From: Bradyrhizobium niftali
GTDB taxonomy: Bacteria; Pseudomonadota; Alphaproteobacteria; Rhizobiales; Xanthobacteraceae
Assembly: GCF_004571025.1 (NCBI RefSeq)
Contig: NZ_SPQT01000034.1
Span: 43,836-107,835 of the forward strand
Reading direction: 5' to 3'
DNA length: 64,000 nt
In this document: piece by piece, positions 18,725 to 28,105 of the stretch
Position numbering within the stretch: position 1 is the first letter of the stretch
Layout of the letters: the number at the start of each line of letters is the position of its first letter
Notes under the pieces: model-generated
The model's input: the letters and a program-made list of their open reading frames with translations, nothing else
Told to the model about the DNA's origin: nothing
Database searches by the model: none
Translations under genes and position numbers: made by a program

Positions 18725-19900
18725 ATGACCGAGGCTGGATTGCCGCTCGAAGGCGTGCGGGTCGTCGAGATGACCCACATGGTCATGGGCCCGACCTGCG
18801 GCATGATCCTCGCGCAACTCGGCGCCGAGGTGATCAAGGTCGAGCCGCCCTCCGGCGACAAGACCCGTTCTCTCGGCGGCATGGGGACGGCGTTCTTTCC
18901 GCTGTTCAACCGCGGCAAGCGCAGCGTCGTGCTGGACTTTGAGAAGCCCGAGGATCGCGACACCATGCACCGTCTGCTCGCGACGGCCGACGTGTTCCTG
19001 GAGAATTTTCGCGATGGTCAGCTGGAGAAGCAGGGGTTAGGTGCCGAGGAACTGCGCCGCCGGCATCCGCATCTGATCATCGCCGGCCACAAGGGCTTTC
19101 TGTCAGGTCCCTATGAGCATCGCCCCGCGCTCGACGAGGTCGTGCAGATGATGTCGGGGCTCGCTGCCATGACCGGCACCAGGGAGAAGCCGCAGCGCGT
19201 CGGCTCCTCCGCCAACGACATCATGGGCGGCATGTTCGGCGTGATCGCGATCCTCGCCGCGCTCTACCAGAAGCGCGGCGGAAAACGCGACGGTGCAGAC
19301 ATCCGCATCGGCCTGTTCGAGAACTGCCTGTTCCTGGTCGCCCAGCACATGGTCGAATACGAGATGACCGGCAACAAGCCGCGCTCGATGCCCGAGCGCG
19401 AGCACGCCTGGCCGATCTACGATATTTTTGATGCCGCGGACGGCGAGCGCATTTTCATCGGCGTCGTGACCGAGGGGCACTGGCAGAGCTTCTGCCGCGA
19501 GTTCGGCCTGACCGAGTTTCTCGAAGATCCCGCCTTGCGCACCACGACCGACCGTATCCTGGCGCGGCCGCGGATCATACCGCGCGTCGCCGATATCATC
19601 CGGCAGCGGAACGTGGCAGAGCTGTCGCAAAAGCTCGACGCGCTCAACATCTGCTTCTCGCCGATCAACCGGCCCGAGGATCTTCTCACCGATCCGCATG
19701 TGCGGCGACCTGGCGGCCTCGTAACCAACATCACTGCCGACGGCAAGCCGTTTCATGTGCCGGCTCTGCCGGTCGAGTGGAACGGCAGCCATCTCGGCGA
19801 GGGCCTGAAGGTCGCGCCGCTCGGCGCCGACACATCGGCCGTTCGTGCCGAGATCGACAAGGATGACACCACGTCAAAAGCCGCTGGGAGGCGTGCATGA
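18725..19900 (+). CDS. CaiB/BaiF (class III) CoA-transferase
   Basis: This 391-aa family III CoA-transferase moves CoA between carboxylic acids. The start region 'LPLEGVRVVEMTHMVMGPTCGMILAQLGAEVIKVEPPSGDKTRSLG' is the family signature. The catalytic Asp is probably in 'FLENFRDGQLEKQGLG' (the ENFR.G motif region). The next gene, HMG-CoA lyase, overlaps by 4 bp (ATGA). A human family member (SUGCT) transfers CoA from succinyl-CoA to 3-hydroxy-3-methylglutarate, so the pairing suggests this enzyme makes the lyase substrate. Related acids such as citramalate or itaconate are alternatives. Confidence 0.92.
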   Translation: MTEAGLPLEGVRVVEMTHMVMGPTCGMILAQLGAEVIKVEPPSGDKTRSLGGMGTAFFPLFNRGKRSVVLDFEKPEDRDTMHRLLATADVFLENFRDGQLEKQGLGAEELRRRHPHLIIAGHKGFLSGPYEHRPALDEVVQMMSGLAAMTGTREKPQRVGSSANDIMGGMFGVIAILAALYQKRGGKRDGADIRIGLFENCLFLVAQHMVEYEMTGNKPRSMPEREHAWPIYDIFDAADGERIFIGVVTEGHWQSFCREFGLTEFLEDPALRTTTDRILARPRIIPRVADIIRQRNVAELSQKLDALNICFSPINRPEDLLTDPHVRRPGGLVTNITADGKPFHVPALPVEWNGSHLGEGLKVAPLGADTSAVRAEIDKDDTTSKAAGRRA

Positions 19901-20844
19901 GCCGGATCGAGACGATTTACCCCTCGGATCGCGTCAGCCTGCGCGAGGTCGGCCTGCGCGACGGGCTCCAGCTCGTGAAGAAATTTCCGTCGACCGAGGC
20001 CAAGCAGCGCTGGGTGCGCGAGGAATATGCCGCTGGCGTCAGGCACTTCGAGGTCGGCTCGTTCCTGCCGGCGAAGACCTTCCCGCAATTCGTCGACGTT
20101 CGCGATGTCATCGGGGCGGTCGCGGGCCTGCCCGGTGCTCATGGCATCGCGCTCGCGCTCAACGAGCGCGGCGTCAATGAAGCCCTGGAATCCGGCGTTG
20201 ACGAGATCGCGTCGGTGGTCTCGGCCACGGAAGAGCACAGCCAGGCCAACGCCCACCGCTCGCGCGATTCCGCGATCGCCAATGTCAGGCGGCTCTGCGA
20301 GATGCGCGACACCAGCTCGCACAAGCCGCTCGTGAATGCCGCGATCTCGATGGCGCTGGGCTGCTCAATCACCGGCGCGGTCGACCCTGGCGAGGTGCTG
20401 CGGCTGGTCGACAAATGCCTCGAGGCCGGCGTCGATTTCGTCGCGATCGCCGACACCGTCGGCTATGCCGGCCCGAAGCAGGTCGCCGAATTGTCGCGCG
20501 CCGCGGTGAAGCTCGCAGGGCAAAAGCCGATCTGCATCCACCTCCACGACACCCGCGGCATGGGGATCGCCAACGCCGCGGCGGCACTGGACGAAGGCGT
20601 CCGCATCCTCGATGGATCGCTCGGCGGCCTCGGCGGCTGCCCCTTCGCGCCCGGCGCAACCGGCAATGTCGTGTTCGAGGACCTCGTATTCCTGTGCGAG
20701 AGCAAGGGTTTTGCGACGGGGATCGACCTGGACAAGCTGATCGCGGTGCGCAGGATCTTGCGCGAGGAGATGCCGAACGAAGCGCTGTATGGCGGCGTCG
20801 CGCGCGCGGGCTTGCCGTGCGGGAGTGCAGCGAAGGCGGCGTGA
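19897..20844 (+). CDS. Hydroxymethylglutaryl-CoA lyase-type enzyme
   Basis: This 315-aa TIM-barrel lyase cleaves HMG-CoA to acetyl-CoA and acetoacetate. Visible hallmarks are 'VSLREVGLRDGLQ' (metal/acid-base motif), 'GVDFVAIADTVGYAGP', the metal-binding 'CIHLHDTRGMGIANAAAALDEG' and the catalytic-Cys loop 'LGGLGGCPFAPGATGN'. It is translationally coupled to the CoA-transferase upstream. There are no other leucine-degradation genes nearby, which favours a short two-step route from a free dicarboxylic acid. A citramalyl-CoA lyase activity cannot be excluded. Confidence 0.92.
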   Translation: MSRIETIYPSDRVSLREVGLRDGLQLVKKFPSTEAKQRWVREEYAAGVRHFEVGSFLPAKTFPQFVDVRDVIGAVAGLPGAHGIALALNERGVNEALESGVDEIASVVSATEEHSQANAHRSRDSAIANVRRLCEMRDTSSHKPLVNAAISMALGCSITGAVDPGEVLRLVDKCLEAGVDFVAIADTVGYAGPKQVAELSRAAVKLAGQKPICIHLHDTRGMGIANAAAALDEGVRILDGSLGGLGGCPFAPGATGNVVFEDLVFLCESKGFATGIDLDKLIAVRRILREEMPNEALYGGVARAGLPCGSAAKAA

Positions 20845-20853
20845 AGTGCTTCG

Positions 20854-20877
20854 CCTCTCCCCGCAAGCGGGGAGAGG
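20854..20877. terminator. Hairpin between HMG-CoA lyase and nikR
   Basis: CCTCTCCCCGC / GCGGGGAGAGG form a nearly loopless perfect palindrome, ten bases after the lyase stop and just before the convergent nikR stop. It probably terminates both transcripts. Confidence 0.55.
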
Positions 20878-20885
20878 GAGAAGTA

Positions 20886-21332
20886 TCAGTCATGCCGGTG
20901 CGCATGTTTCCGCACCTTCGCCTGTTTCCCTTCCCCCGTCGGGATCATCACCACACGCCCGTAGCGCACGCCGCGTTCGGCGATGATGTGATCGGCGAAA
21001 TGCCTGACCTCATCCGCCGCGCCGCGCAGCGCCGTCATCTCCATGCAATTGTTGTCGTCGAGATGGACGTGCAGCGTCGCCAGCGCGAGGTCGTGATGGC
21101 CGTGGAATTCCTGCACCAGGCGTTTTGAGAGATCGCGGGCGGCGTGGTCGTAGACATAGACGAGGCCGGCGACGCAGGGGCCGGTCTGCGCGGTATCCTC
21201 TGTCGTCTGTTGCAGCCCGGCGCGCGCGAGGTCGCGGATGATCTCGGAACGGTTCTGGTAGCCGCGCGCCTCCGCCGCGGCATCGATCTCCGCCAGCAGA
21301 TCGTCCTCGATCGTGATCGTAATTCGCTGCAT
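20886..21332 (-). CDS. nikR: Nickel-responsive regulator NikR
   Basis: NikR (148 aa) is a ribbon-helix-helix repressor of nickel uptake. The N-terminal 'MQRITITIEDDLLAEIDAAAEARGYQNRSEIIRDLARAGL' is the DNA-binding part. The ACT-like domain carries the square-planar nickel set, equivalent to E. coli His76, His87, His89 and Cys95, in 'FHGHHDLALATLHVHLDDNNC' with the right spacing. The start is the ATG at 21332. No nickel transporter or hydrogenase gene is adjacent, so its targets lie elsewhere. Confidence 0.95.
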   Translation of the reverse strand: MQRITITIEDDLLAEIDAAAEARGYQNRSEIIRDLARAGLQQTTEDTAQTGPCVAGLVYVYDHAARDLSKRLVQEFHGHHDLALATLHVHLDDNNCMEMTALRGAADEVRHFADHIIAERGVRYGRVVMIPTGEGKQAKVRKHAHRHD

Positions 21333-21364
21333 CAGGTCCTCTCCGCGGATATCGCTCTTCTTAC

Positions 21365-21508
21365 CTCGCCCCGCTTGCGGGGGAGGTCGGAATTCAAGCC
21401 TAGCTTGAATTCCGGGTGAGGGGGACTCTCCGCGAGTCCGTCTCTTACCGATTACGTGGCGGCAGCCCCTCAACCCAACCCTCTCTCCGTAAGAACGGGG
21501 AGAGGGAG
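21365..21508. repeat. Palindromic intergenic repeat, second full copy of the 'ccccgc...gcgggg' family
   Basis: Hairpins at both ends flank inverted 'gaattcaagc/gcttgaattc' and 'gggggactctccgcgag'. It lies between nikR and the 3' end of copA and is closely related to 11385-11526. Confidence 0.75.
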
Positions 21509-21515
21509 TACGCCC

Positions 21516-23987
<2,472 letters not shown>

Positions 23988-24017
23988 GCTCCGGCCTTGT
24001 GTCAGGTCTTGCAACCC

Positions 24018-24034
24018 ATACCCGGTAGGGGTAT
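24018..24034. promoter_or_regulatory. Candidate CsoR-type operator
   Basis: ATACCC (24018-24023) and GGGTAT (24029-24034) are an inverted repeat spaced by 5 bases, the arrangement of CsoR-family operators. It lies between the divergent copA and csoR starts, 9 bases before the regulator's ATG, so binding could block both promoters. Confidence 0.65.
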
Positions 24035-24043
24035 ATAGACGGC

Positions 24044-24319
24044 ATGCGCAAGGACATCAAGGCATCTGTCGGAAAACGTCTCGGCCGGATCGAGGGCCAG
24101 GTTCGCGGCCTGTCGAAAATGGTAGAGGAAGACCGCTACTGCATCGACATCGTGACGCAGATCTCGGCGGTGCGCGCAGCGCTGCGCCGGGTCGAGGAGG
24201 AGGTCCTGAAGGACCACGTCGCCCATTGCGTCGAGCACGCGATCGCGAGCGGCGACAAGGCGGATCAGCGCGAGAAGATCGCGGAGTTGATGGCGGTGAT
24301 TGGAAGGGCGGAGAGGTAG
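24044..24319 (+). CDS. csoR: CsoR/RcnR-family metal-sensing repressor
   Basis: This 91-aa all-helical repressor (DUF156) begins 'MRKDIKASVGKRLGRIEGQVRGLSKMVEEDRYCIDIVTQISAVRAAL'. Cys33 in 'RYCID' and the His/Cys of 'DHVAHC' (about 58 and 62) match the Cys-His-Cys copper site of CsoR. Adjacent divergent copA and the operator between them support a copper-responsive role. Without the N-terminal His of RcnR, nickel or cobalt sensing is less likely. Confidence 0.9.
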   Translation: MRKDIKASVGKRLGRIEGQVRGLSKMVEEDRYCIDIVTQISAVRAALRRVEEEVLKDHVAHCVEHAIASGDKADQREKIAELMAVIGRAER

Positions 24320-24365
24320 GTCCGTATTCGCTCGTCATTGTGAGGGGCGAACGATACCTCTCCAG

Positions 24366-24523
24366 CGTCGTCCCCGCCGAGTGCGCAATTGCGCACGGGG
24401 GCCGGGACCCATAACCACAGGGAGGGGTTTAGCGAAGATTAGAAGTCGATCCTGCGTCGGTACAGAGACCGCGTGCAATGGATAGATCACGCGGTATGGG
24501 TCCCTGCGTTCGCAGGGACGACA
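24366..24523. repeat. Palindromic intergenic repeat, family 'gtcgtcccgg...ataaccac'
   Basis: The ends 'cgtcgtccccgcc' and 'tccctgcgttcgcagggacgacag' and the inner 'gggacccataaccacaggga' match the copies at 2524-2646 and 27117-27260. It lies between convergent csoR and the papain-like gene. Confidence 0.75.
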
Positions 24524-24529
24524 GCCGGG

Positions 24530-25507
24530 CTACGCCGCGACCTCGCACGCGTCTCCGCGGCGCGCGCGGTACACCGCGAGTTCGTTGAGCAGCACAAAAT
24601 GCTCGGAGAAGGTGGCGTCCATCTCGGCAGCCGCCTCGCGCATCACTTGCGCAGCCGGAATCTCAGCCGGCGCCTCTTCGTCAGCCGCTTCAGGAACGAG
24701 CGGCGGCGCACTGATCGTTTCTGGAAACACACTGAATGTGCCCGCTACCTCCTCGAGCGGCTTTTGCTTGTCGGCCCAGTGCAGGGCCGTGTAGTCGAAC
24801 CCGTGCACGATGGTGGGTTTGACGACTTCGAAATAGGGCGAGATGTCGAAGTCGCGGGGCATGTAGAGCGAGGAATCGCGGATGTGCAGGATCTCGCGCC
24901 GGGCCGCGCGGCTGCCGGCCTTGGTGATCTTGGGCAGGATCGGATAGCGCACGGCGTCGAACGCCTGCGCGATCAGCGCCGAGCAGATGATCTTGGTCGG
25001 ATCGCCCGAGCCGATCGCGATCATGCGGCGCCGCCAGCGCTGCGGTATCGGCAGCGGAAACAGGAAGCGCATCAGGTCGACGATGTTCTTGGTGTCGTAG
25101 CCGAAGCCGATGCGGTTGATCGCATAGCGGCAGACCGTGGTGCGGTCCTCATAGGACAGCCCGACCGGGCGGCAGACGCGGGTGTGATAGGGGAAGTATT
25201 TCGACAGGGGCGCCGAGGTGACGCCTTCGCCGATATTGGCCTCGATCAGCACATGCGGTTCGCCATTGGGCTCTTCCGCACCCTCGATCGGGCCGACATA
25301 GAGCGCGGCATGCGACCAGGTCGACTGCGTCAGGTATTTGATGATGCCGGAGATGCGGTTGTTGCCCTCGACCAGCAGCACGTCGCCGGGCTCGATGACG
25401 CCGCGCAGGTGCTCGGGGTCGCTCGGCGTGAACGGCTCATAGCCCGGCACCTCCTTCGAGAGGTACGCGGCAATCAGCTTGCCGACTGAATCTAGGACCG
25501 TCCCCAT
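24530..25507 (-). CDS. YiiX/NlpC-P60-like permuted papain-fold protein
   Basis: This ~325-aa protein resembles the YiiX (permuted NlpC/P60, C92-type) amidase-like group. The segment 'VIEPGDVLLVEGNNRISGIIKYLTQSTWSHAALYVGP' carries the characteristic His after W-S, and 'PTKIICSALIAQAFDAV' carries the candidate catalytic Cys. Unlike many members it has no signal peptide. The C-terminal ~90 residues are acidic and Ala/Pro-rich, probably disordered. The ATG at 25507 has a strong ribosome site (GGGGGAG) 6 bases upstream. The substrate could be a cell-wall peptide or a lipid amide. Confidence 0.8.
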   Translation of the reverse strand: MGTVLDSVGKLIAAYLSKEVPGYEPFTPSDPEHLRGVIEPGDVLLVEGNNRISGIIKYLTQSTWSHAALYVGPIEGAEEPNGEPHVLIEANIGEGVTSAPLSKYFPYHTRVCRPVGLSYEDRTTVCRYAINRIGFGYDTKNIVDLMRFLFPLPIPQRWRRRMIAIGSGDPTKIICSALIAQAFDAVRYPILPKITKAGSRAARREILHIRDSSLYMPRDFDISPYFEVVKPTIVHGFDYTALHWADKQKPLEEVAGTFSVFPETISAPPLVPEAADEEAPAEIPAAQVMREAAAEMDATFSEHFVLLNELAVYRARRGDACEVAA

Positions 25508-25700
25508 GTCGAACTCCCCCACGGCCTATTCCGGCCGCCTTTTTTTCCCTTCTCTATCATGGTCGAAACGTGTTGCAATTCGGTTCATCACTCTGTGAGA
25601 TCAAGCACCATTGATTCACCATGATGGTTGCCGTGCAACATGAGATACGGCAAGGTTCGCTGGCTGTTCCCGTTTGCCGCAAGTCTCCGGAAACCATGAC

Positions 25701-27089
25701 ATGACAATCACGCGCCGCGATTTCCTTTCGGCGTCGGCGGCCTTTGCGGCGATGCCGGTCCTGCGCGCAACCGCCGCACCCCTGCCGCGCGAGGCTGACA
25801 TCGTCGTGATCGGCGCGGGGGCAGCCGGAATTGCCGCAGCGCGGCGCATCATGGCGGCCAATCGCAAGGTCGTGGTGGTCGAGGCGGCATCGCAAATAGG
25901 TGGCCGCTGCATCACGGATACGACGACCTTCGACGTGCCGTTCGACCGCGGCGCGCGCTGGATGCACAATCCCGAGACCAATCCGATGATCCGGCTGGCG
26001 CGCAGCGCCGGGCTCGACGTGCTGCCGGCGCCGTCGGGCCAGAAGATGCGCATCGGCCGCCGCAACGCGCGCGCCGGCGAGACCGAGGAATTCCTGGCGG
26101 CGCTGGTCCGCGCCAACCGCGCTATCGACGAGGCCGCGCGCGGCAAGCTCGATTCCTCCTGCGCCTCCGTGCTGCCGAAGGATCTCGGCGATTGGGCGGG
26201 CGCGGCCGAGTTCATGCTGGGCGCGAGCTTTGCCGGCAAGGACCTGAAGGAGCTGTCGGCGATCGACAAGGCGCGCGCACAGGACCGCAATGCCGCGATC
26301 GCCTGCCGCCAGGGTCTGGGTACGCTCATCACCAAGCTCGGCGAGCAGGCGCCGGTCGCGCTGTCGACGCCGGTGAGCCGCATCAGCTGGAGCAATCGCG
26401 ACGTCAGTGTGGAGACGCAAGGGGGCAAGATCGCCGCCCGCGCCGCCATCGTCACGGTCTCGACCAACGTACTGATCGCCGGCGCGATCAAGTTCGCGCC
26501 CGATATCCCCAAGCGCACGTTGGACGCGGCGTCGAAGCTCACCCTCGGCAGCTACGACCACATCGTGCTGCAACTGCCGGGCAATCCGCTCGGCCTCGCG
26601 CGCGACGACATTCTCATCGAGCAGAGCAATTCGACGCGCACGGCGCTGATGTTCGCCAATATCGGCGGCTCCTCGCTGTGCTCGATCGATGTCGGCGGCT
26701 CGTTCGGCCGCGATCTGTCGGAGCAGGGCGAGAAGGCGATGGCGGCCTTCGCGAAGGAATGGATCGCAAAACTGTTCGGCAGCGAGGCCGCGGCGACCGT
26801 GCAGAAGACCAGCGTGACGCGCTGGAATGCCTCGCCCTTCGTGATGGGCGCGATGTCGGCGTCCTCGCCCGGCGGTCAGCTCTCGCGAAAAATCCTGACC
26901 GAGCCGATCGGCAATCTGTTCCTCGCCGGCGAAGCCACCCACGAGACGCTGTGGGGCACCGTCGACGGCGCCTGGGACAGCGGCGAGCGCGCCGCTGACG
27001 CAGCGCTGCGGAAGATCGGCGCGATCAAGGACGAGCCGGCCGATGTGCCGACGCAATCGACCAAGCGGCGCAAGGCGCCGCGGCAGTAG
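25701..27089 (+). CDS. Tat-exported flavin monoamine oxidase family protein
   Basis: This 462-aa FAD-dependent amine oxidase has the Tat motif 'TITRRDFLSASAAFAAMPVLRATAAP' at its N-terminus, so it should be exported folded to the periplasm. The FAD Rossmann loop is 'IVVIGAGAAGIAAARRIMAANRKVVVVEAASQIGGRC'. The C-terminal flavin segment is 'GNLFLAGEATHETLWGTVDGAWDSGERAADAAL'. The ATG at 25701 is chosen. The C-terminus ends in a short Lys/Arg-rich tail. The amine substrate is unknown. Confidence 0.92.
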   Translation: MTITRRDFLSASAAFAAMPVLRATAAPLPREADIVVIGAGAAGIAAARRIMAANRKVVVVEAASQIGGRCITDTTTFDVPFDRGARWMHNPETNPMIRLARSAGLDVLPAPSGQKMRIGRRNARAGETEEFLAALVRANRAIDEAARGKLDSSCASVLPKDLGDWAGAAEFMLGASFAGKDLKELSAIDKARAQDRNAAIACRQGLGTLITKLGEQAPVALSTPVSRISWSNRDVSVETQGGKIAARAAIVTVSTNVLIAGAIKFAPDIPKRTLDAASKLTLGSYDHIVLQLPGNPLGLARDDILIEQSNSTRTALMFANIGGSSLCSIDVGGSFGRDLSEQGEKAMAAFAKEWIAKLFGSEAAATVQKTSVTRWNASPFVMGAMSASSPGGQLSRKILTEPIGNLFLAGEATHETLWGTVDGAWDSGERAADAALRKIGAIKDEPADVPTQSTKRRKAPRQ

Positions 27090-27116
27090 GGTAATTAAGC
27101 GGCAACAAACTCCGCT

Positions 27117-27260
27117 CGTCGTCCCGGACAAGCGCCGCGAAGCGAAGTGCAGATCCGGGACCCATAACCACAGGAAGTGGTTTGGCGGAGACTCGGAGTT
27201 ACCGACTCACCCCATAACCGCTCCCTGTGGTTATGGGTCCCGGCCTTCGCCGGGATGACC
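27117..27260. repeat. Palindromic intergenic repeat, family 'gtcgtcccgg...ataaccac'
   Basis: This third copy contains 'gggacccataaccacagg' and the inverse 'ccctgtggttatgggtcc'. It lies between the convergent amine oxidase and TauE-type genes. Confidence 0.78.
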
Positions 27261-27271
27261 CGTGGAGGGAG

Positions 27272-28042
27272 TCAGCGCAAAACCCCATCCAACGCCGGCA
27301 GACCAAAGACGACCGCCATCGCAATCAGCGCGTAGCAAATCCCGCGAAACATTTTTTCGCTGGCGCGGCCGAACAGCGAGGCGCCGAATGCGACGCCGAT
27401 GGCATAGACCGGACCGACGATGAGCGAGAGCACCAGCGATTCGCGGCTGATCAGGCCTGTCGTCGCGTAGCTGACCATCGAGAAGAAGTCCGAAGCGCCG
27501 AAGAACAGCAGGATGTTGGCGCGCGCAACGATCGACGCGATCGGGCGGCCGAGCCAGTAGCCGACGATCGGCGGCCCGCCGGTCTGTGCCAGCCCGCTGC
27601 AGAAGCCGGAAAGGCCGCCGATGCCGACGGAGAGCCAGGCGTGGTCCTTGCCGCGATAGCGCCAGCCCGACAGCAGCAGCAGCAACAGCGCGGCGACGAA
27701 GCAGGAGATGATCCAGCGCGTCGTGACGGGCTCGAGCACGCTGAGGAAATAGGTGCCGATGGGCACGCCGATCAGCGCACCCAGCACGATTACGGCGGTG
27801 GCCTTGCGGTCGGCCTTGCGCCATGCGTCGGGCAGCAGCGGCACCGCCGCGACGAAATCGATCACCAGCAGCAGGGCGGCAACGAGCCGCGGCGCCGCGA
27901 AGCTGCTCGCCAGCGGCATGAAGATCAGCGCCGAGCCGAAGCCGGAAAAGCCGCGCGCGGTACCCGAGACGAAGGCGACGGCGCAGAGCGCCATCGCAAT
28001 GGTGAGGCTGACGTCCTTCGGGAGGAAGTCGGCGAGATTCAT
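27272..28042 (-). CDS. TauE/SafE-type sulfite exporter family permease
   Basis: This 256-aa membrane protein of the TauE/SafE (DUF81) family has about eight hydrophobic helices in two similar halves. Examples are 'LTIAMALCAVAFVSGTARGFSGFGSALIFMPLASSF' and 'GLSGFCSGLAQTGGPPIVGYWLGR', the last a family hallmark. Members export sulfite, sulfoacetate or other small anions. No sulfur-metabolism gene is adjacent, so the substrate is open. Confidence 0.88.
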   Translation of the reverse strand: MNLADFLPKDVSLTIAMALCAVAFVSGTARGFSGFGSALIFMPLASSFAAPRLVAALLLVIDFVAAVPLLPDAWRKADRKATAVIVLGALIGVPIGTYFLSVLEPVTTRWIISCFVAALLLLLLSGWRYRGKDHAWLSVGIGGLSGFCSGLAQTGGPPIVGYWLGRPIASIVARANILLFFGASDFFSMVSYATTGLISRESLVLSLIVGPVYAIGVAFGASLFGRASEKMFRGICYALIAMAVVFGLPALDGVLR

Positions 28043-28056
28043 GCGCTGCGATGCTG

Positions 28057-28105
28057 GAGCATGATGTCGTCCGAAAACCGCTTCACACTTTTCGGCATCA
28101 TGCTC
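28057..28105. repeat. 49-bp palindromic element (second copy), overlapping the pheT stop
   Basis: It has the same length and end sequences as 9328-9376. On the minus strand it begins GAGCATGAT, of which 'GCA TGA' is the last codon and stop of pheT. Confidence 0.85.
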
